33,445 nt of DNA, taken from NCBI GenBank assembly GCA_013213905.1, contig JABSSQ010000335.1:1-33445 (forward strand), read 5' to 3'. Source of the DNA: Verrucomicrobiales bacterium. GTDB lineage: Bacteria; Verrucomicrobiota; Verrucomicrobiia; Verrucomicrobiales; DEV007. The position numbers and the translations under genes are program-made. The notes under the pieces are model-generated. The model searched no databases. It was not told where the DNA came from and saw nothing but the letters and a program-made list of their open reading frames with translations. Each line of letters opens with the position of its first letter. The first letter of the stretch is position 1. This document shows, one piece after another, positions 1 through 7,395 of the stretch.

Positions 1-558
1 AAATTCCAGCTTGTAGCGGGGAATGCTGGAGTCGACTTCCTGCGCGTAGGCGTCGATGCCGCCTCGAAGAGCGCGAGTGTTCTTGTAGCCGTGCCCGATC
101 AGGTAGGCGGCTGCATCGAGAACTTTGTCGCCGGTGTGATCATACATCACAATCACTCGATCCTTGGGTTCGCTGCCGAAAATGTCCTGCATGAGGTCGT
201 TGCTGAACATCTCCGAGCCCGGCAGGGCGACGGCTTCGTGCTCTTCGCTTGTCCTGAGATCAAGCAGACGAGGGGCAGGTTCGGATTCGAGGGCTTCGGC
301 GAGATCGGACGGATCAATCAGGATCTTCCGGTCCGTTTCGTGGGCCTGGAGAATGTGGTTGATCACTTCGTCGACGGGAAGGTTCTCGTTCCGTTCGCAG
401 ACCTCGGCGAGCGTTTCGTCGTTGTCATAGCTGCAGCTCTGGCAGCCGCCGATATGATAGGCCGCAAAGAGGGCTCGCTTGGCACCGGGGAAGCGGTCGA
501 GGACGTCTCCCATGGTGATATTGGCGTCGATTTCTGGAGGTTGGGCGGTGGAAGCCAT
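1..558 (-). CDS. Rhodanese-like domain protein with N-terminal DUF1858-like module (3' end outside window)
   Basis: The reverse frame is open from an ATG at 558 to the window edge, giving 186 residues with no stop, so the C-terminus is missing. Residues about 13-58 (ITMGDVLDRFPGAK..., then GGCQSC) resemble the small DUF1858/ScdA-N type module with conserved cysteines, here C39, C42 and C54. Residues about 80-180 have the rhodanese layout (LLDLR, then a glycine-rich loop, then LRGGIDAY). The residue expected to be the catalytic cysteine of the CRSG-like loop is aspartate (YDHTGDK, D140). By family knowledge, a rhodanese fold without the cysteine cannot transfer sulfane sulfur and is usually a binding or regulatory module. 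It is divergent to pssA. Function is unproven; a role in sulfur or Fe-S handling is only a guess. Confidence 0.8.
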   Translation of the reverse strand, partial: MASTAQPPEIDANITMGDVLDRFPGAKRALFAAYHIGGCQSCSYDNDETLAEVCERNENLPVDEVINHILQAHETDRKILIDPSDLAEALESEPAPRLLDLRTSEEHEAVALPGSEMFSNDLMQDIFGSEPKDRVIVMYDHTGDKVLDAAAYLIGHGYKNTRALRGGIDAYAQEVDSSIPRYKLEF

Positions 559-634
559 TTCTAGACTATGGACTTAACTCAGCTGTTTCTCATTTGAAAA
601 TTGAATTTTGGGGTTCGAAGCGGATCTTAGCGCC

Positions 635-1495
635 ATGAAACGCCACGTCCCCGGCCCCTGGAGCACTCCGAGTGTTTATCTATGGCCCAATCTGATGACC
701 GCCGGGAACCTGGCATGCGGCTTCAGCGCCGTTTTGGTGATTTTCGAGGGAATGCGCGACGCTGACGGCGGAGCCAAGGACTTTCATCTCGCGATTTTCC
801 TCATTCTCGGCGCCTGTTTCTTCGACGCACTCGATGGCCGCCTCGCCCGGATCAAGGGGCAGGAGTCGATGTTCGGACGCGAGTTCGATTCTCTGGCCGA
901 TATCGTCTCCTTCGGGATGGCGCCGGCTTTGCTGGTGATGGACATCGTTCTGAGTTCATTCGACAACCGGCTGGGATGGACGATTGCGTTTATCTACCTT
1001 TTGTGCGGCGGCATGCGGCTGGCGCGATTCAACTGTCTGGCGCAATTGGCCCAGGAGAACCCTGACGAGGTCAGGGAGAGAGACTTTGTCGGCTTTCCGA
1101 TTCCGGCGGCGGCAGGGCTGATTGCTTCGCTGACCATATTTATTCTCTGGCTCAACGAGGGGCACAAAGAGATCGGCGCGTGGCGATATGTGCTGCTGGC
1201 GCTGATGCTGCTGCTTTCCTTCATGATGTTGAGCGAATTCCGCTATCCCAGCTTCAAGGCGATGAACTGGAGAGCCCGACGCTCCATGGTGTGGCTGTTT
1301 GTGGCGATCGTGGTTCTCGTCTGCGCCGTGAACTTCGTAGAGTTCGTGCCGCTAATCATTTTCCTGAGCTATTTCGTCTACGGACTCTTGCGCCCCTGGA
1401 TTTCTCTCAAATGGCAGCGTGAGATTGAAGTCGGCGATGATCCAGCGATTGAGCCCGATCTCATTGAGGAATCTGAAGACGGCAACTCAGCCTGA
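635..1495 (+). CDS. pssA: CDP-diacylglycerol--serine O-phosphatidyltransferase (phosphatidylserine synthase)
   Basis: Integral membrane enzyme that makes phosphatidylserine from CDP-diacylglycerol and L-serine, the first step towards phosphatidylethanolamine. The CDP-alcohol phosphatidyltransferase signature is complete (DALDGRLAR, then G, then REFDSLAD), with the spacing D-x2-DG-x2-AR-x8-G-x3-D-x3-D. Hydrophobic segments flank it ([56 protein letters not shown]). The start is put at the ATG at 635, giving 286 aa, because the protein from [19 protein letters not shown] resembles family N-termini; the frame also opens at a TTG at 608. No strong Shine-Dalgarno sequence precedes it. The C-terminal 25 residues are acidic and soluble. 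No phosphatidylserine decarboxylase gene is adjacent. Confidence 0.93.
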   Translation: MKRHVPGPWSTPSVYLWPNLMTAGNLACGFSAVLVIFEGMRDADGGAKDFHLAIFLILGACFFDALDGRLARIKGQESMFGREFDSLADIVSFGMAPALLVMDIVLSSFDNRLGWTIAFIYLLCGGMRLARFNCLAQLAQENPDEVRERDFVGFPIPAAAGLIASLTIFILWLNEGHKEIGAWRYVLLALMLLLSFMMLSEFRYPSFKAMNWRARRSMVWLFVAIVVLVCAVNFVEFVPLIIFLSYFVYGLLRPWISLKWQREIEVGDDPAIEPDLIEESEDGNSA

Positions 1496-1572
1496 ATTCC
1501 AGTCAGAATTGCGCAGATTTCGGTGAAGTTTCCGGTCGTTGCACTCCCGTCAGGGTAGGGTATCAATCCTCC

Positions 1573-2349
1573 ATGAGTTATGTAGAGGATCTCTTTTCGC
1601 TGGAAGGACAAACAGCTGTGGTTGTTGGTGGAACCGGCGTTCTGTGTGGCGAGATGGCGAAAGGCCTGGCTCAGGCCGGTGCTGACGTTGTCGTGGTCGG
1701 TCGCAGCGAGGAAAAGGGAGCGGAACGGGTTTCCGAGATTGAAGCGCTTGGCGGGAAAGCCTCTTTTGTCGCTGCGGATGTGGCTTCCCGTGAGTCTCTC
1801 GAATCGCTTCTGGCAGAAGTCCTCGAAGCTCACGGCAAGGTCGACATTCTTGTAAATGGTGCCGGGGTGAATTCTCCCACACCTCTGCTCGAGATCGAAG
1901 ATGAAGAGTTTGCCCGCATCCTCGACATCAACCTCGGGGCCATCCTGAGAAGCTGCCAGGTTTTCGGCAGGCAGATGCTGGAGCAGGGCAGTGGTTCCAT
2001 CATCAATGTTGGTTCGATTTCCGGCCTTGGCCCGCTCAGCAAGGTCTTTACCTACTCAGCAAGTAAGGCTGCAGTTCACAACCTTTCCAAGAACCTGGCC
2101 CGTGAGTGGGCGGAGCAGGGCGTGCGCGTAAACACGCTTGTTCCGGGGTTCTTCCCGGCAGAGCAGAACCGCAAGGTGCTGACGGAAGACCGGGTCGCAG
2201 CGATTATGGGGCACACTCCGGCCAATCGCTTCGGGGATGCCCATGAGCTGAACGGAGCCACCCTGCTACTCGCATCGGCTAATGCCGGCTCTTTCGTGAC
2301 CGGAATCGAGATGATCGTCGACGGGGGTTTCTCGGCGATGTCAATTTAG
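1573..2349 (+). CDS. SDR-family NAD(P)-dependent oxidoreductase
   Basis: Short-chain dehydrogenase of 258 aa, a normal length for the classical family. The N-terminal dinucleotide loop is GGTGVLCG, a variant of TGxxxGIG. Other landmarks are ADV near residue 73, NGAG near 96, the catalytic serine in VGSISG, YSASK (Tyr and Lys of the active site) and the GFFPAEQNR segment after VNTLVP. The C-terminus has the usual [14 protein letters not shown]. The FPAEQNR stretch recalls the SDR group containing mannonate/fructuronate oxidoreductases (Bacillus YjmF type), so a sugar acid or polyol substrate is plausible but not shown. It stands 77 bp after pssA with no functional link visible. Confidence 0.9.
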   Translation: MSYVEDLFSLEGQTAVVVGGTGVLCGEMAKGLAQAGADVVVVGRSEEKGAERVSEIEALGGKASFVAADVASRESLESLLAEVLEAHGKVDILVNGAGVNSPTPLLEIEDEEFARILDINLGAILRSCQVFGRQMLEQGSGSIINVGSISGLGPLSKVFTYSASKAAVHNLSKNLAREWAEQGVRVNTLVPGFFPAEQNRKVLTEDRVAAIMGHTPANRFGDAHELNGATLLLASANAGSFVTGIEMIVDGGFSAMSI

Positions 2350-2352
2350 GTC

Positions 2353-2394
2353 AGGAGGCGCTTCAGTCTTCCGTCGAGGCGATTCGCGCCTCCT
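2353..2394. repeat. 9-bp inverted repeat downstream of the SDR gene
   Basis: AGGAGGCGC at 2353-2361 is perfectly complementary to GCGCCTCCT at 2386-2394, with a 24-nt loop. It starts a few bases after the SDR stop. There is no T-tract, so an intrinsic terminator is not supported, though the transcript could form a 3' stem-loop. Confidence 0.4.
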
Positions 2395-2485
2395 GGATCT
2401 CACTGTAGAGGTAGAGTAGCGTCTGTGGGGCTTCGGGCTCCTCGGCGTCAGCTTCGCGTCGTGAAAAAGGGGCGACTCTAATCAC
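2363..2485 (-). CDS. Possible 40-aa small ORF or remnant of a gene end
   Basis: A GTG at 2485 opens a reverse frame ending at TGA 2363-2365. The peptide has a coding-like composition: MIRVAPFSRREADAEEP, then QTLLYLYSEIQEARIASTED. It is acidic, with an amphipathic helix-like end, and has no obvious homologue that I recognise. No Shine-Dalgarno sequence is visible, and its last part overlaps the inverted repeat. It may be the surviving 3' end of a deleted gene, a real small protein, or chance. Together with the AT-rich stretch after it, this accounts for the 215-bp gap between the SDR gene and the next gene. Confidence 0.22.
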   Translation of the reverse strand: MIRVAPFSRREADAEEPEAPQTLLYLYSEIQEARIASTED

Positions 2486-2514
2486 TTGACGTAGTTAATA
2501 TTTCTTAATATTCT
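2486..2514 (+). promoter_or_regulatory. Sigma-70-like promoter candidate for the TPM gene pair
   Basis: TTGACG at 2486-2491 and TATTCT at 2509-2514 are separated by 17 bp, inside an abruptly AT-rich stretch (about 2481-2562) before the ATG at 2565. This would give a leader of about 45 nt. It matches the consensus in 5 and 4 of 6 positions. Prediction by eye only. Confidence 0.45.
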
Positions 2515-2564
2515 TGTAAAATTAATAATTTAGATAAAACTGAGGAGTATTCTGTAATTTCGAA

Positions 2565-3215
2565 ATGAAGTGCCCGAAGTGTATGCGTCCAGTCGATCAT
2601 GAGGCTGAGAGCTGCTACTCCTGCGGCTACAGCGAGAAGGAATCGGCCAAGAAATTCGGGTCGAACCAGGTAGTGCTGAGCCGGGTGCACGATGCTGCCC
2701 ACTGTCTCCGCAAACAGGAGAAGGATGTGCTCAACTCAGCGATCGATCAGCTTGAGTTGAAGTTTCCCCAGATGCTCTTCTGTGCCTACCTCGGGACGCT
2801 CCCGGAAGGTCTTAATATGAGCGAACTCGGTTTCTGGCTCTTGAATCACGGTCAGGTGAAAGGGGCCGAGTATGCCCGGCCTAATGAGAATGCGATCCTG
2901 GTCATCCTTGACATGAACACCAAGCAGGTCGGTATTTCCCTCGGCTACTTTGCCGAGTCACTCATTACTGAAGAGGACAGTTACCGTGCCTTGATGAAAG
3001 CGCGCCCCAATCTGCTGAACGGGGAATACGGGGAAGCGATTGAAACTATTTTCCGCCGACTTTGCAAAGTCCTCGAGAAGAAGGGCAAGAAAATGCGGAA
3101 GCTGTCACACGAAGAACTGCAGGCTCAAAGCAAAGCACTCAACGAAAACACGCTCGACCTGCCCGAACACTTCGCGCCCATGCTGGGGCGGAAAAGAAGA
3201 TTACGGGCTGTCTGA
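2565..3215 (+). CDS. Zinc-ribbon plus TPM-domain protein, probably frameshifted near its 3' end
   Basis: The 216-aa reading frame begins with a zinc ribbon of two CxxC pairs (C3/C6 and C17/C20). Residues about 45-190 look like a TPM fold (LNSAIDQLELKFPQM, ISLGYFAE, then a helical end). It has no signal peptide or membrane segment, so it should be cytoplasmic. The frame ends GRKRRLRAV at 3215. The -1 frame from the GGGG run at 3185-3188 instead reads AEKKITGCLSDCDSCDTS, continues through four CDTS repeats and stops at 3284-3286, directly against the ATG of the next gene. That fit suggests the true or ancestral C-terminus lies in the -1 frame, through a lost G, a sequencing error or ribosomal slippage. 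TPM proteins are loosely linked to phosphatase activity and membrane quality control; the exact role here is unknown. Confidence 0.75.
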   Translation: MKCPKCMRPVDHEAESCYSCGYSEKESAKKFGSNQVVLSRVHDAAHCLRKQEKDVLNSAIDQLELKFPQMLFCAYLGTLPEGLNMSELGFWLLNHGQVKGAEYARPNENAILVILDMNTKQVGISLGYFAESLITEEDSYRALMKARPNLLNGEYGEAIETIFRRLCKVLEKKGKKMRKLSHEELQAQSKALNENTLDLPEHFAPMLGRKRRLRAV

Positions 3216-3226
3216 GCGACTGCGAT

Positions 3227-3274
3227 TCGTGCGACACTTCGTGCGACACTTCGTGCGACACTTCGTGCGACACT
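3227..3274 (+). repeat. Four perfect copies of a 12-bp tandem repeat
   Basis: The unit TCGTGCGACACT occurs four times in a row. In the -1 frame relative to the zinc-ribbon TPM gene it encodes CDTS-type repeats (SCDT x4) just before a stop codon at 3284. The unit length is a multiple of three, so copy-number changes would lengthen or shorten a Cys-rich tail without changing frame. Confidence 0.95.
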
Positions 3275-3286
3275 AAGACCACTTGA

Positions 3287-4435
3287 ATGAGACCACTCTT
3301 CACAGCATTCAGCCTCACCCTGCTTACCGCGGGAGGATTTGCTGCGGACATTGATATGCCCGAATGGGGGAGTTCATCCGACTCCGAAGGATATGCACTG
3401 GGCGGTGGACTTTGGCCTGCCGGGTTGTTGCCGGATGGTGCCCCTGAGGCCGAGGAAGGGGAGGCGACCACGGCCGTAGCTGAAACTCCGACCAATCCCG
3501 ACGGCTCTCCGCTGACGTTCTATGGACCGCTGACGACCACCGACGCGGGTTCCACTGCCGTTGGCAACAATACGGGTGATGCGGGTGAGATTGTGGACCA
3601 ACCGGCCCAGGCGCCGCCCGTCGAGGCTCTTCCGCCGATTGAGGGGGAGTTGCGAAACGTTTACTTTGGTTATCCGCCGGTCGATTATCTCATTGATCCT
3701 CAAAGACTTCTCACTGAGCAGAAGTCCAATGACATTAAGCGCTTCCTCGAGTTCCACTCGGACGAATCCGACTTCAAAATCTACGTGATGGTGATCGGTG
3801 AAACGCAAGCGATCCCTGACGACATCGATCTCCAGAAGATTCACAAGGAATGGTTCTCCGACCAGAACACCGTCTTGATGGTCTATCACCGCGAGCACCC
3901 GGACCTGACTGAGTTCGTCTACAACGAGAACGTTCGCTCTGCGCTGCCCAAGTCGGTCTTTGATCGCATCCGCCAGAACTGTCTTCGCGAAGGTGCGGCC
4001 ACTGACCTTGCGCCGGATCAGGTGGAAAAAATGGCTATCGAGCTGAGTATTCAACTCTACTGGCTCTGGCGTCTCATGGCCGCCGAAGGAGCTGAGGCGA
4101 AGGCGATCAGCGAAGCCGAGTCGGTTTACGATCTTCCGGCATCAGCTGATGCACCGGAGTTGCTGCGCGAGTATGCGCCGAGCATCTTCCTCGAAGAGTC
4201 CAGCCGCCGTGCCATTTCGATCCTGATTACTATTGCTGTGATCCTGGCCTGCCTTGTTCTGGTGGCTTTTGTCGGCTGGATCGTAATCTGGCTTCGCGGC
4301 TTGGATCGCATCGGTGGAGGGCCATTGATTTTCCCGAGTTTCGAACCCGTTACGCGACTGGGCGGGGAATTTTCCGGTGGTGGTTTTGTGAGCATGTCTT
4401 TTGACATCAATGACACTTCGAGCCACTCATCCTGA
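3287..4435 (+). CDS. Membrane-anchored TPM-domain protein
   Basis: 382 aa. A signal peptide is visible (MRPLFTAFSLTLLTAGGFAA), followed by a low-complexity Gly/Pro/Thr region to about residue 115. A TPM domain spans about 118-265 (FLEFHSDESDFKIYVMVIG, then TVLMVYHREHPD, then a helical end). One transmembrane helix lies at about 306-335 (AISILITIAVILACLVLVAF), followed by a Gly/Ser-rich tail. The family layout of signal peptide, exported TPM domain and C-terminal anchor predicts a periplasm-facing domain. Its ATG directly follows a TGA in the -1 frame of the upstream TPM gene, so the two are probably translationally coupled and work as a cytoplasmic/periplasmic pair. Substrate unknown. Confidence 0.8.
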   Translation: MRPLFTAFSLTLLTAGGFAADIDMPEWGSSSDSEGYALGGGLWPAGLLPDGAPEAEEGEATTAVAETPTNPDGSPLTFYGPLTTTDAGSTAVGNNTGDAGEIVDQPAQAPPVEALPPIEGELRNVYFGYPPVDYLIDPQRLLTEQKSNDIKRFLEFHSDESDFKIYVMVIGETQAIPDDIDLQKIHKEWFSDQNTVLMVYHREHPDLTEFVYNENVRSALPKSVFDRIRQNCLREGAATDLAPDQVEKMAIELSIQLYWLWRLMAAEGAEAKAISEAESVYDLPASADAPELLREYAPSIFLEESSRRAISILITIAVILACLVLVAFVGWIVIWLRGLDRIGGGPLIFPSFEPVTRLGGEFSGGGFVSMSFDINDTSSHSS

Positions 4436-4505
4436 CACTGTGCCTCTAAGACCGCTGGATTGAGGGCGCGAACGGGGTGTTTTTTTCTTTGCCGCAATCC
4501 GACTT

Positions 4506-4526
4506 CATGGGGTGAAAAACCCCATG
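4506..4526 (+). repeat. Perfect 7-bp hairpin covering the old start codon of the pseudogene
   Basis: CATGGGG (4506-4512), loop TGAAAAA, CCCCATG (4520-4526). The last three bases are the ATG of the Gfo/Idh/MocA pseudogene, so in RNA the start codon would be paired. There is no T-tract. Confidence 0.5.
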
Positions 4527-5342
4527 GTATATCGGGTAGGTATCATTGGATACGGGTGGGCGGCTGCGGCCCACGCGGACGCGGTCAACGTAACGGAGCA
4601 AGGCGAAGTCACGGCGATTTATTCATCGAGAAAGCATCGACGATGCTGAGGTGTCAGCGACCCACGGGGGCTCGGTCAAGACCTACACCGACGTCGATGC
4701 CATGCTGGCCGCGGACGAGGGACTGATCGGCGATGTGCACTACGGGGAAATTGATTACTACCACAGCATTGGTCCCTGGTATGGACAGTAATGATGGAAT
4801 ACAACGGCTGAGAACGGTGTCAGCAGCCTGCTGTCGGCCGGGTGCCATGCTCTCGATGCTCTACTGCTCTGCATGGGGAACGAGGTTGAAGAGGTCAGCT
4901 CTTACGCGACGACTTCGAAGCACGAAAGCTTCCAGGAATATGAATACGCCACCACGACGGCTTCTATTCTCAAGTTTTCCAACGGCAGCGTTGGAAAGGT
5001 CGCTTCGGTGATCGATTGCTTTCAGCCCTACTACTTTCAAACTCACCTCGTAGGCAGCGAGGGCAGCCTGCTCGACAATAAGATCTACTCCAACAAGTTC
5101 GGTCTCAGGGACAAGAAATGGGCGGACTTGCCCATGGCGATGGCCGATTCCGGCGACGTGGCCGATCATCCCAACCAGGCCCAGTTTCAGGCGTTTTTTG
5201 ATGCTCTGGACAAGGGGGTGGACATGCCGCGGACCAGCATTGGAGAGGCGTTGGAGAGGCATTGGAGACCTTCCGCGTGCTCTTCGCGTGCGACAAGTTG
5301 GTCGCCGAGGGCCGTCCCGTCAAAATCAGCGAAATCAGCTGA
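4524..5342 (+). pseudogene. Gfo/Idh/MocA-family dehydrogenase, decayed
   Basis: The N-terminus reads MVYRVGIIGYGWAAAAHA, a NAD(P)-binding Rossmann start. The frame is lost near 4630-4645 (a stop follows soon after AIYSSRK) and resumes with [20 protein letters not shown]. Around 4724-4728 the text jumps from AADEGL to [13 protein letters not shown], so the middle of a normal protein, including the EKP catalytic-lysine region, is absent. Tandem stops TAA TGA at 4789-4794 interrupt GPWYGQ / WNTTAENGVSS. The C-terminal half (to about 5238) is otherwise well preserved. An 11-bp tandem duplication at 5239-5260 shifts the frame; removing it restores IGEALETFRVLFACDKL and ends at TGA 5340-5342. It probably once oxidised a sugar or inositol-type substrate. 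It cannot make a working enzyme now. Confidence 0.88.
5239..5260 (+). repeat. 11-bp imperfect tandem duplication that breaks the pseudogene frame
   Basis: ATTGGAGAGGC (5239-5249) is followed directly by GTTGGAGAGGC (5250-5260), and then by ATTGGAGACC. Deleting one 11-bp copy restores the family C-terminal frame to the stop at 5340, so the duplication is a frame-breaking slippage event. Confidence 0.85.
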
Positions 5343-5416
5343 GTACGAAAACTGCCGTCATATGCCGTTGAGGCGGTTGCGAACACGGTAACTTGAGGCA
5401 AGAGTGCGGCCAACTA

Positions 5417-6382
5417 ATGGCGATCACTTACCTAGAGGCAATTCGCGAAGCCCAGGCTCGGGTGCTGGAAGAGAACGACAACGTCTACATCTACGGACAA
5501 GACGTGTCGGAGTTCGGTGGTGCTTTCAAGGCGACCAAAGGGCTGTCCGAGCGTTTTCCCGGTCGGGTGCTCGACTCTCCTATCAGTGAGGATGCCATGA
5601 TTGGATCCGCTGTGGGGGCAGCGATCGAGGGGATGCGTCCCATCATTGAGATGCAGTTTGCGGACTTTTCCTCGATTGCTTTTAACCAGATCGTCAACCA
5701 GGCCGCGACTCAGTTTTACCGGACCGGTGTGCCGTGTCCGATTACCGTAAGATTGCCCTCCGGCGGTACGGAAGGCAGTGGCCCCTTCCACAGCCAGTGC
5801 CTCGAATCGATCTACTCCCACTATCCGGGGCTGGTCGTGCTGACTCCGGCCACCGTGGAAGATGCCTATTCCATGCTGATCGAGGCGGTGGAAATTGATG
5901 ACCCGGTCATCTTCTGCGAGCACAAGTTTCTCTACTATCACCTCAAGGCGGAGTCCCTGCCGGAGGAGAACCTGCCGATTGGTAAGGCGAGACTGGCCCG
6001 TGCAGGGCGGCATGCTACTATCGTGACCAACAGCGCGATGGTCCACGAATGTCTGCGTGCGGCCAAGCAACTCGAGGAAGAAGGTTATGATCTGGAAGTG
6101 GTTGATTTGAGATCGGTCAAGCCGATCGACACGGACACTATTCTCGGTTCCGTAGCCCGGACCGGGCGCTTGCTGGCGGTGGGAGAGGGATTTCCCTGGG
6201 GCGGCGTGACATCCGAAGTGGTTTCCCGGGTGGTGGCAGAAGGTTTCCATTTGCTCGACGCTCCGCCGCAGCGCCACAACTGCCGCGACACCCCGATTCC
6301 GTATCACCCGAATCTCTGGAAAGCGCATCGTCCAGCGGCTCAAAGTATCGCTGATGCAGCGCGCTCGTTGCTGCATTTGTAG
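5417..6382 (+). CDS. 2-oxo acid / acetoin dehydrogenase E1 component, beta subunit (transketolase-like)
   Basis: 321 aa from the ATG at 5417 (MAITYLEAIREAQARVLEEN); an in-frame TTG at 5393 is also possible. The pyrimidine-binding E1-beta landmarks are present: GQDVSEFGGAFKATKGL, SPISEDAMIGSAVGAAI, MQFADFSS near residue 90, and a C-terminal transketolase-C domain (LRSVKPIDTDTILGSVARTG, then EGFPWGGV and DTPIPYHPNLWKAHRP). Such subunits pair with an alpha subunit, which binds most of the thiamine diphosphate, and feed an E2 acyltransferase. Neither an E1-alpha nor an E2 gene is next to it; the neighbours are a pseudogene and a tRNA. The partner must be elsewhere, or the gene is an orphan. The substrate (pyruvate, branched-chain oxo acid or acetoin) cannot be told from sequence alone. 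Confidence 0.88.
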   Translation: MAITYLEAIREAQARVLEENDNVYIYGQDVSEFGGAFKATKGLSERFPGRVLDSPISEDAMIGSAVGAAIEGMRPIIEMQFADFSSIAFNQIVNQAATQFYRTGVPCPITVRLPSGGTEGSGPFHSQCLESIYSHYPGLVVLTPATVEDAYSMLIEAVEIDDPVIFCEHKFLYYHLKAESLPEENLPIGKARLARAGRHATIVTNSAMVHECLRAAKQLEEEGYDLEVVDLRSVKPIDTDTILGSVARTGRLLAVGEGFPWGGVTSEVVSRVVAEGFHLLDAPPQRHNCRDTPIPYHPNLWKAHRPAAQSIADAARSLLHL

Positions 6383-6453
6383 CGGCATCGGAAAGGTTTC
6401 AATTCCGTCAAAAAAGGCTTGCGAAGAGGGGAGATTCGCCGAAAGTCACCTCC

Positions 6454-6469
6454 CCGTCGTCCGCGACGG
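6454..6469 (+). repeat. Short GC-rich hairpin upstream of tRNA-fMet
   Basis: CCGTCG (6454-6459), loop TCCG, CGACGG (6464-6469), ending 8 bp before the tRNA. It could be a processing or termination element after the E1-beta gene, but no T-tract follows it. Confidence 0.35.
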
Positions 6470-6477
6470 ATCTAGAC

Positions 6478-6551
<74 letters not shown>

Positions 6552-6558
6552 CTTCTTT

Positions 6559-6591
6559 AAAGGCCTGAGTCGTGTGACTCAGGCCTTTTTT
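6559..6591 (+). terminator. Rho-independent terminator after tRNA-fMet
   Basis: Perfect 11-bp stem, AGGCCTGAGTC (6561-6571) and GACTCAGGCCT (6576-6586), with a GTGT tetraloop and a T-tract to 6591. Two A bases before the stem can pair with the first T bases. It also separates the tRNA from the convergent reverse-strand gene at 6722-7315. Confidence 0.95.
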
Positions 6592-6721
6592 GTTGCCGCT
6601 CTCGACGGATGGCGAGTCATTCCCCGCGAAAAGCGGTTTTCCGGTTGGCGAGGACCGGTCTGATTTTGCCGAGCCCGTAAGGTTCGGTGGTGAGATTGGT
6701 GTGCGGACGGTTATGGTCCAA

Positions 6722-7315
6722 CTACCTCTTTCGCAGCAGCGAGTAATTCTTCGCAGGCGAGTCGTCGATTTCCCACTGCCCGGCTTTCTTCACCACGGTA
6801 ATTCCGGTGAAGTAAATCGGGTTGCCCGCCTGCCACGGGCCCCAGCCGTGGGGCTTTCGATAGTGGCGGTGAGAGATGCTCTTGAGGTTGTAGGTGATCT
6901 TCTGTTGGACGCCGTTGGCCTTGTCCTTCTCAGTCAGAGGCTGAGCGAAAGGGCCCCGGAGTTGAAACTCTTTGAATTGGATCGGAACGGGAATGCCTGA
7001 GCCGAGGAACTGGCTGAACCATTCTCCGTTTTCCTGCACCAGCATCTCGCTCATGAGATCGTCGACCACCTGCATGTGCCTGGGATCGATGAAAGGCTGG
7101 GCCGGTTCGGTTCCAACCGCGATAACAACGGTGGAAGCTTCCTCGTGTTGTTCAACGCGCTCTTCCATTTTGCCCTCAAGCGGGCTGAGGGCGTTCTCGA
7201 CAAAGTTGTTGAGTCCTCCGGGGGCAAGTTGGGCGTGGAGGCCGAGCGGGATCGACGCCAATGCGGCAACGAGGCAACCTCGAGAGAGGGGCCGGGAAAG
7301 AAGTGAAGGGGTCAT
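6722..7315 (-). CDS. Secreted protein of unknown function
   Basis: 197 aa from the ATG at 7315 (MTPSLLSRPLSRGCLVAALA...), chosen because it places a signal peptide ending near LGLHAQ at the N-terminus; the frame is open further upstream to 7417. The mature protein has a Glu-rich helical segment (ALSPLEGKMEERVEQHEE), then mixed alpha/beta text (WFSQFLGSGIPVPIQFKEFQL) and a basic C-terminus with WEIDDSPAKNYSLLRKR. I recognise no family. It is the last reverse-strand gene after the pilus/secretion train and lies 94 bp beyond the receiver gene, so it may be co-transcribed or separate. Confidence 0.7.
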   Translation of the reverse strand: MTPSLLSRPLSRGCLVAALASIPLGLHAQLAPGGLNNFVENALSPLEGKMEERVEQHEEASTVVIAVGTEPAQPFIDPRHMQVVDDLMSEMLVQENGEWFSQFLGSGIPVPIQFKEFQLRGPFAQPLTEKDKANGVQQKITYNLKSISHRHYRKPHGWGPWQAGNPIYFTGITVVKKAGQWEIDDSPAKNYSLLRKR

Positions 7316-7395
7316 GTCAGTGCTGTTGGGAACGCGCTGACTCGAAAGCATCTCTCTGGAAGCCGGCAGCACCGTCAAGCTGCCTGGCATCGGTA

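Noticed and set aside
91-564. Forward ORF of 157 aa opposite the rhodanese-like gene
   Set aside because: It is the antisense of a clear reverse-strand protein with recognisable domains; its composition is not protein-like.
1496-1572. Possible promoter or riboswitch before the SDR gene
   Set aside because: The gap is only 77 bp and no -10/-35 pair or conserved structure can be supported.
3374-4054. Reverse ORF of 226 aa inside the membrane-anchored TPM gene
   Set aside because: Antisense shadow of a gene with signal peptide and membrane anchor; no motifs of its own.
5431-6388. Reverse ORF of 318 aa opposite the E1-beta gene
   Set aside because: Antisense shadow; the forward frame has the E1-beta and transketolase-C motifs.
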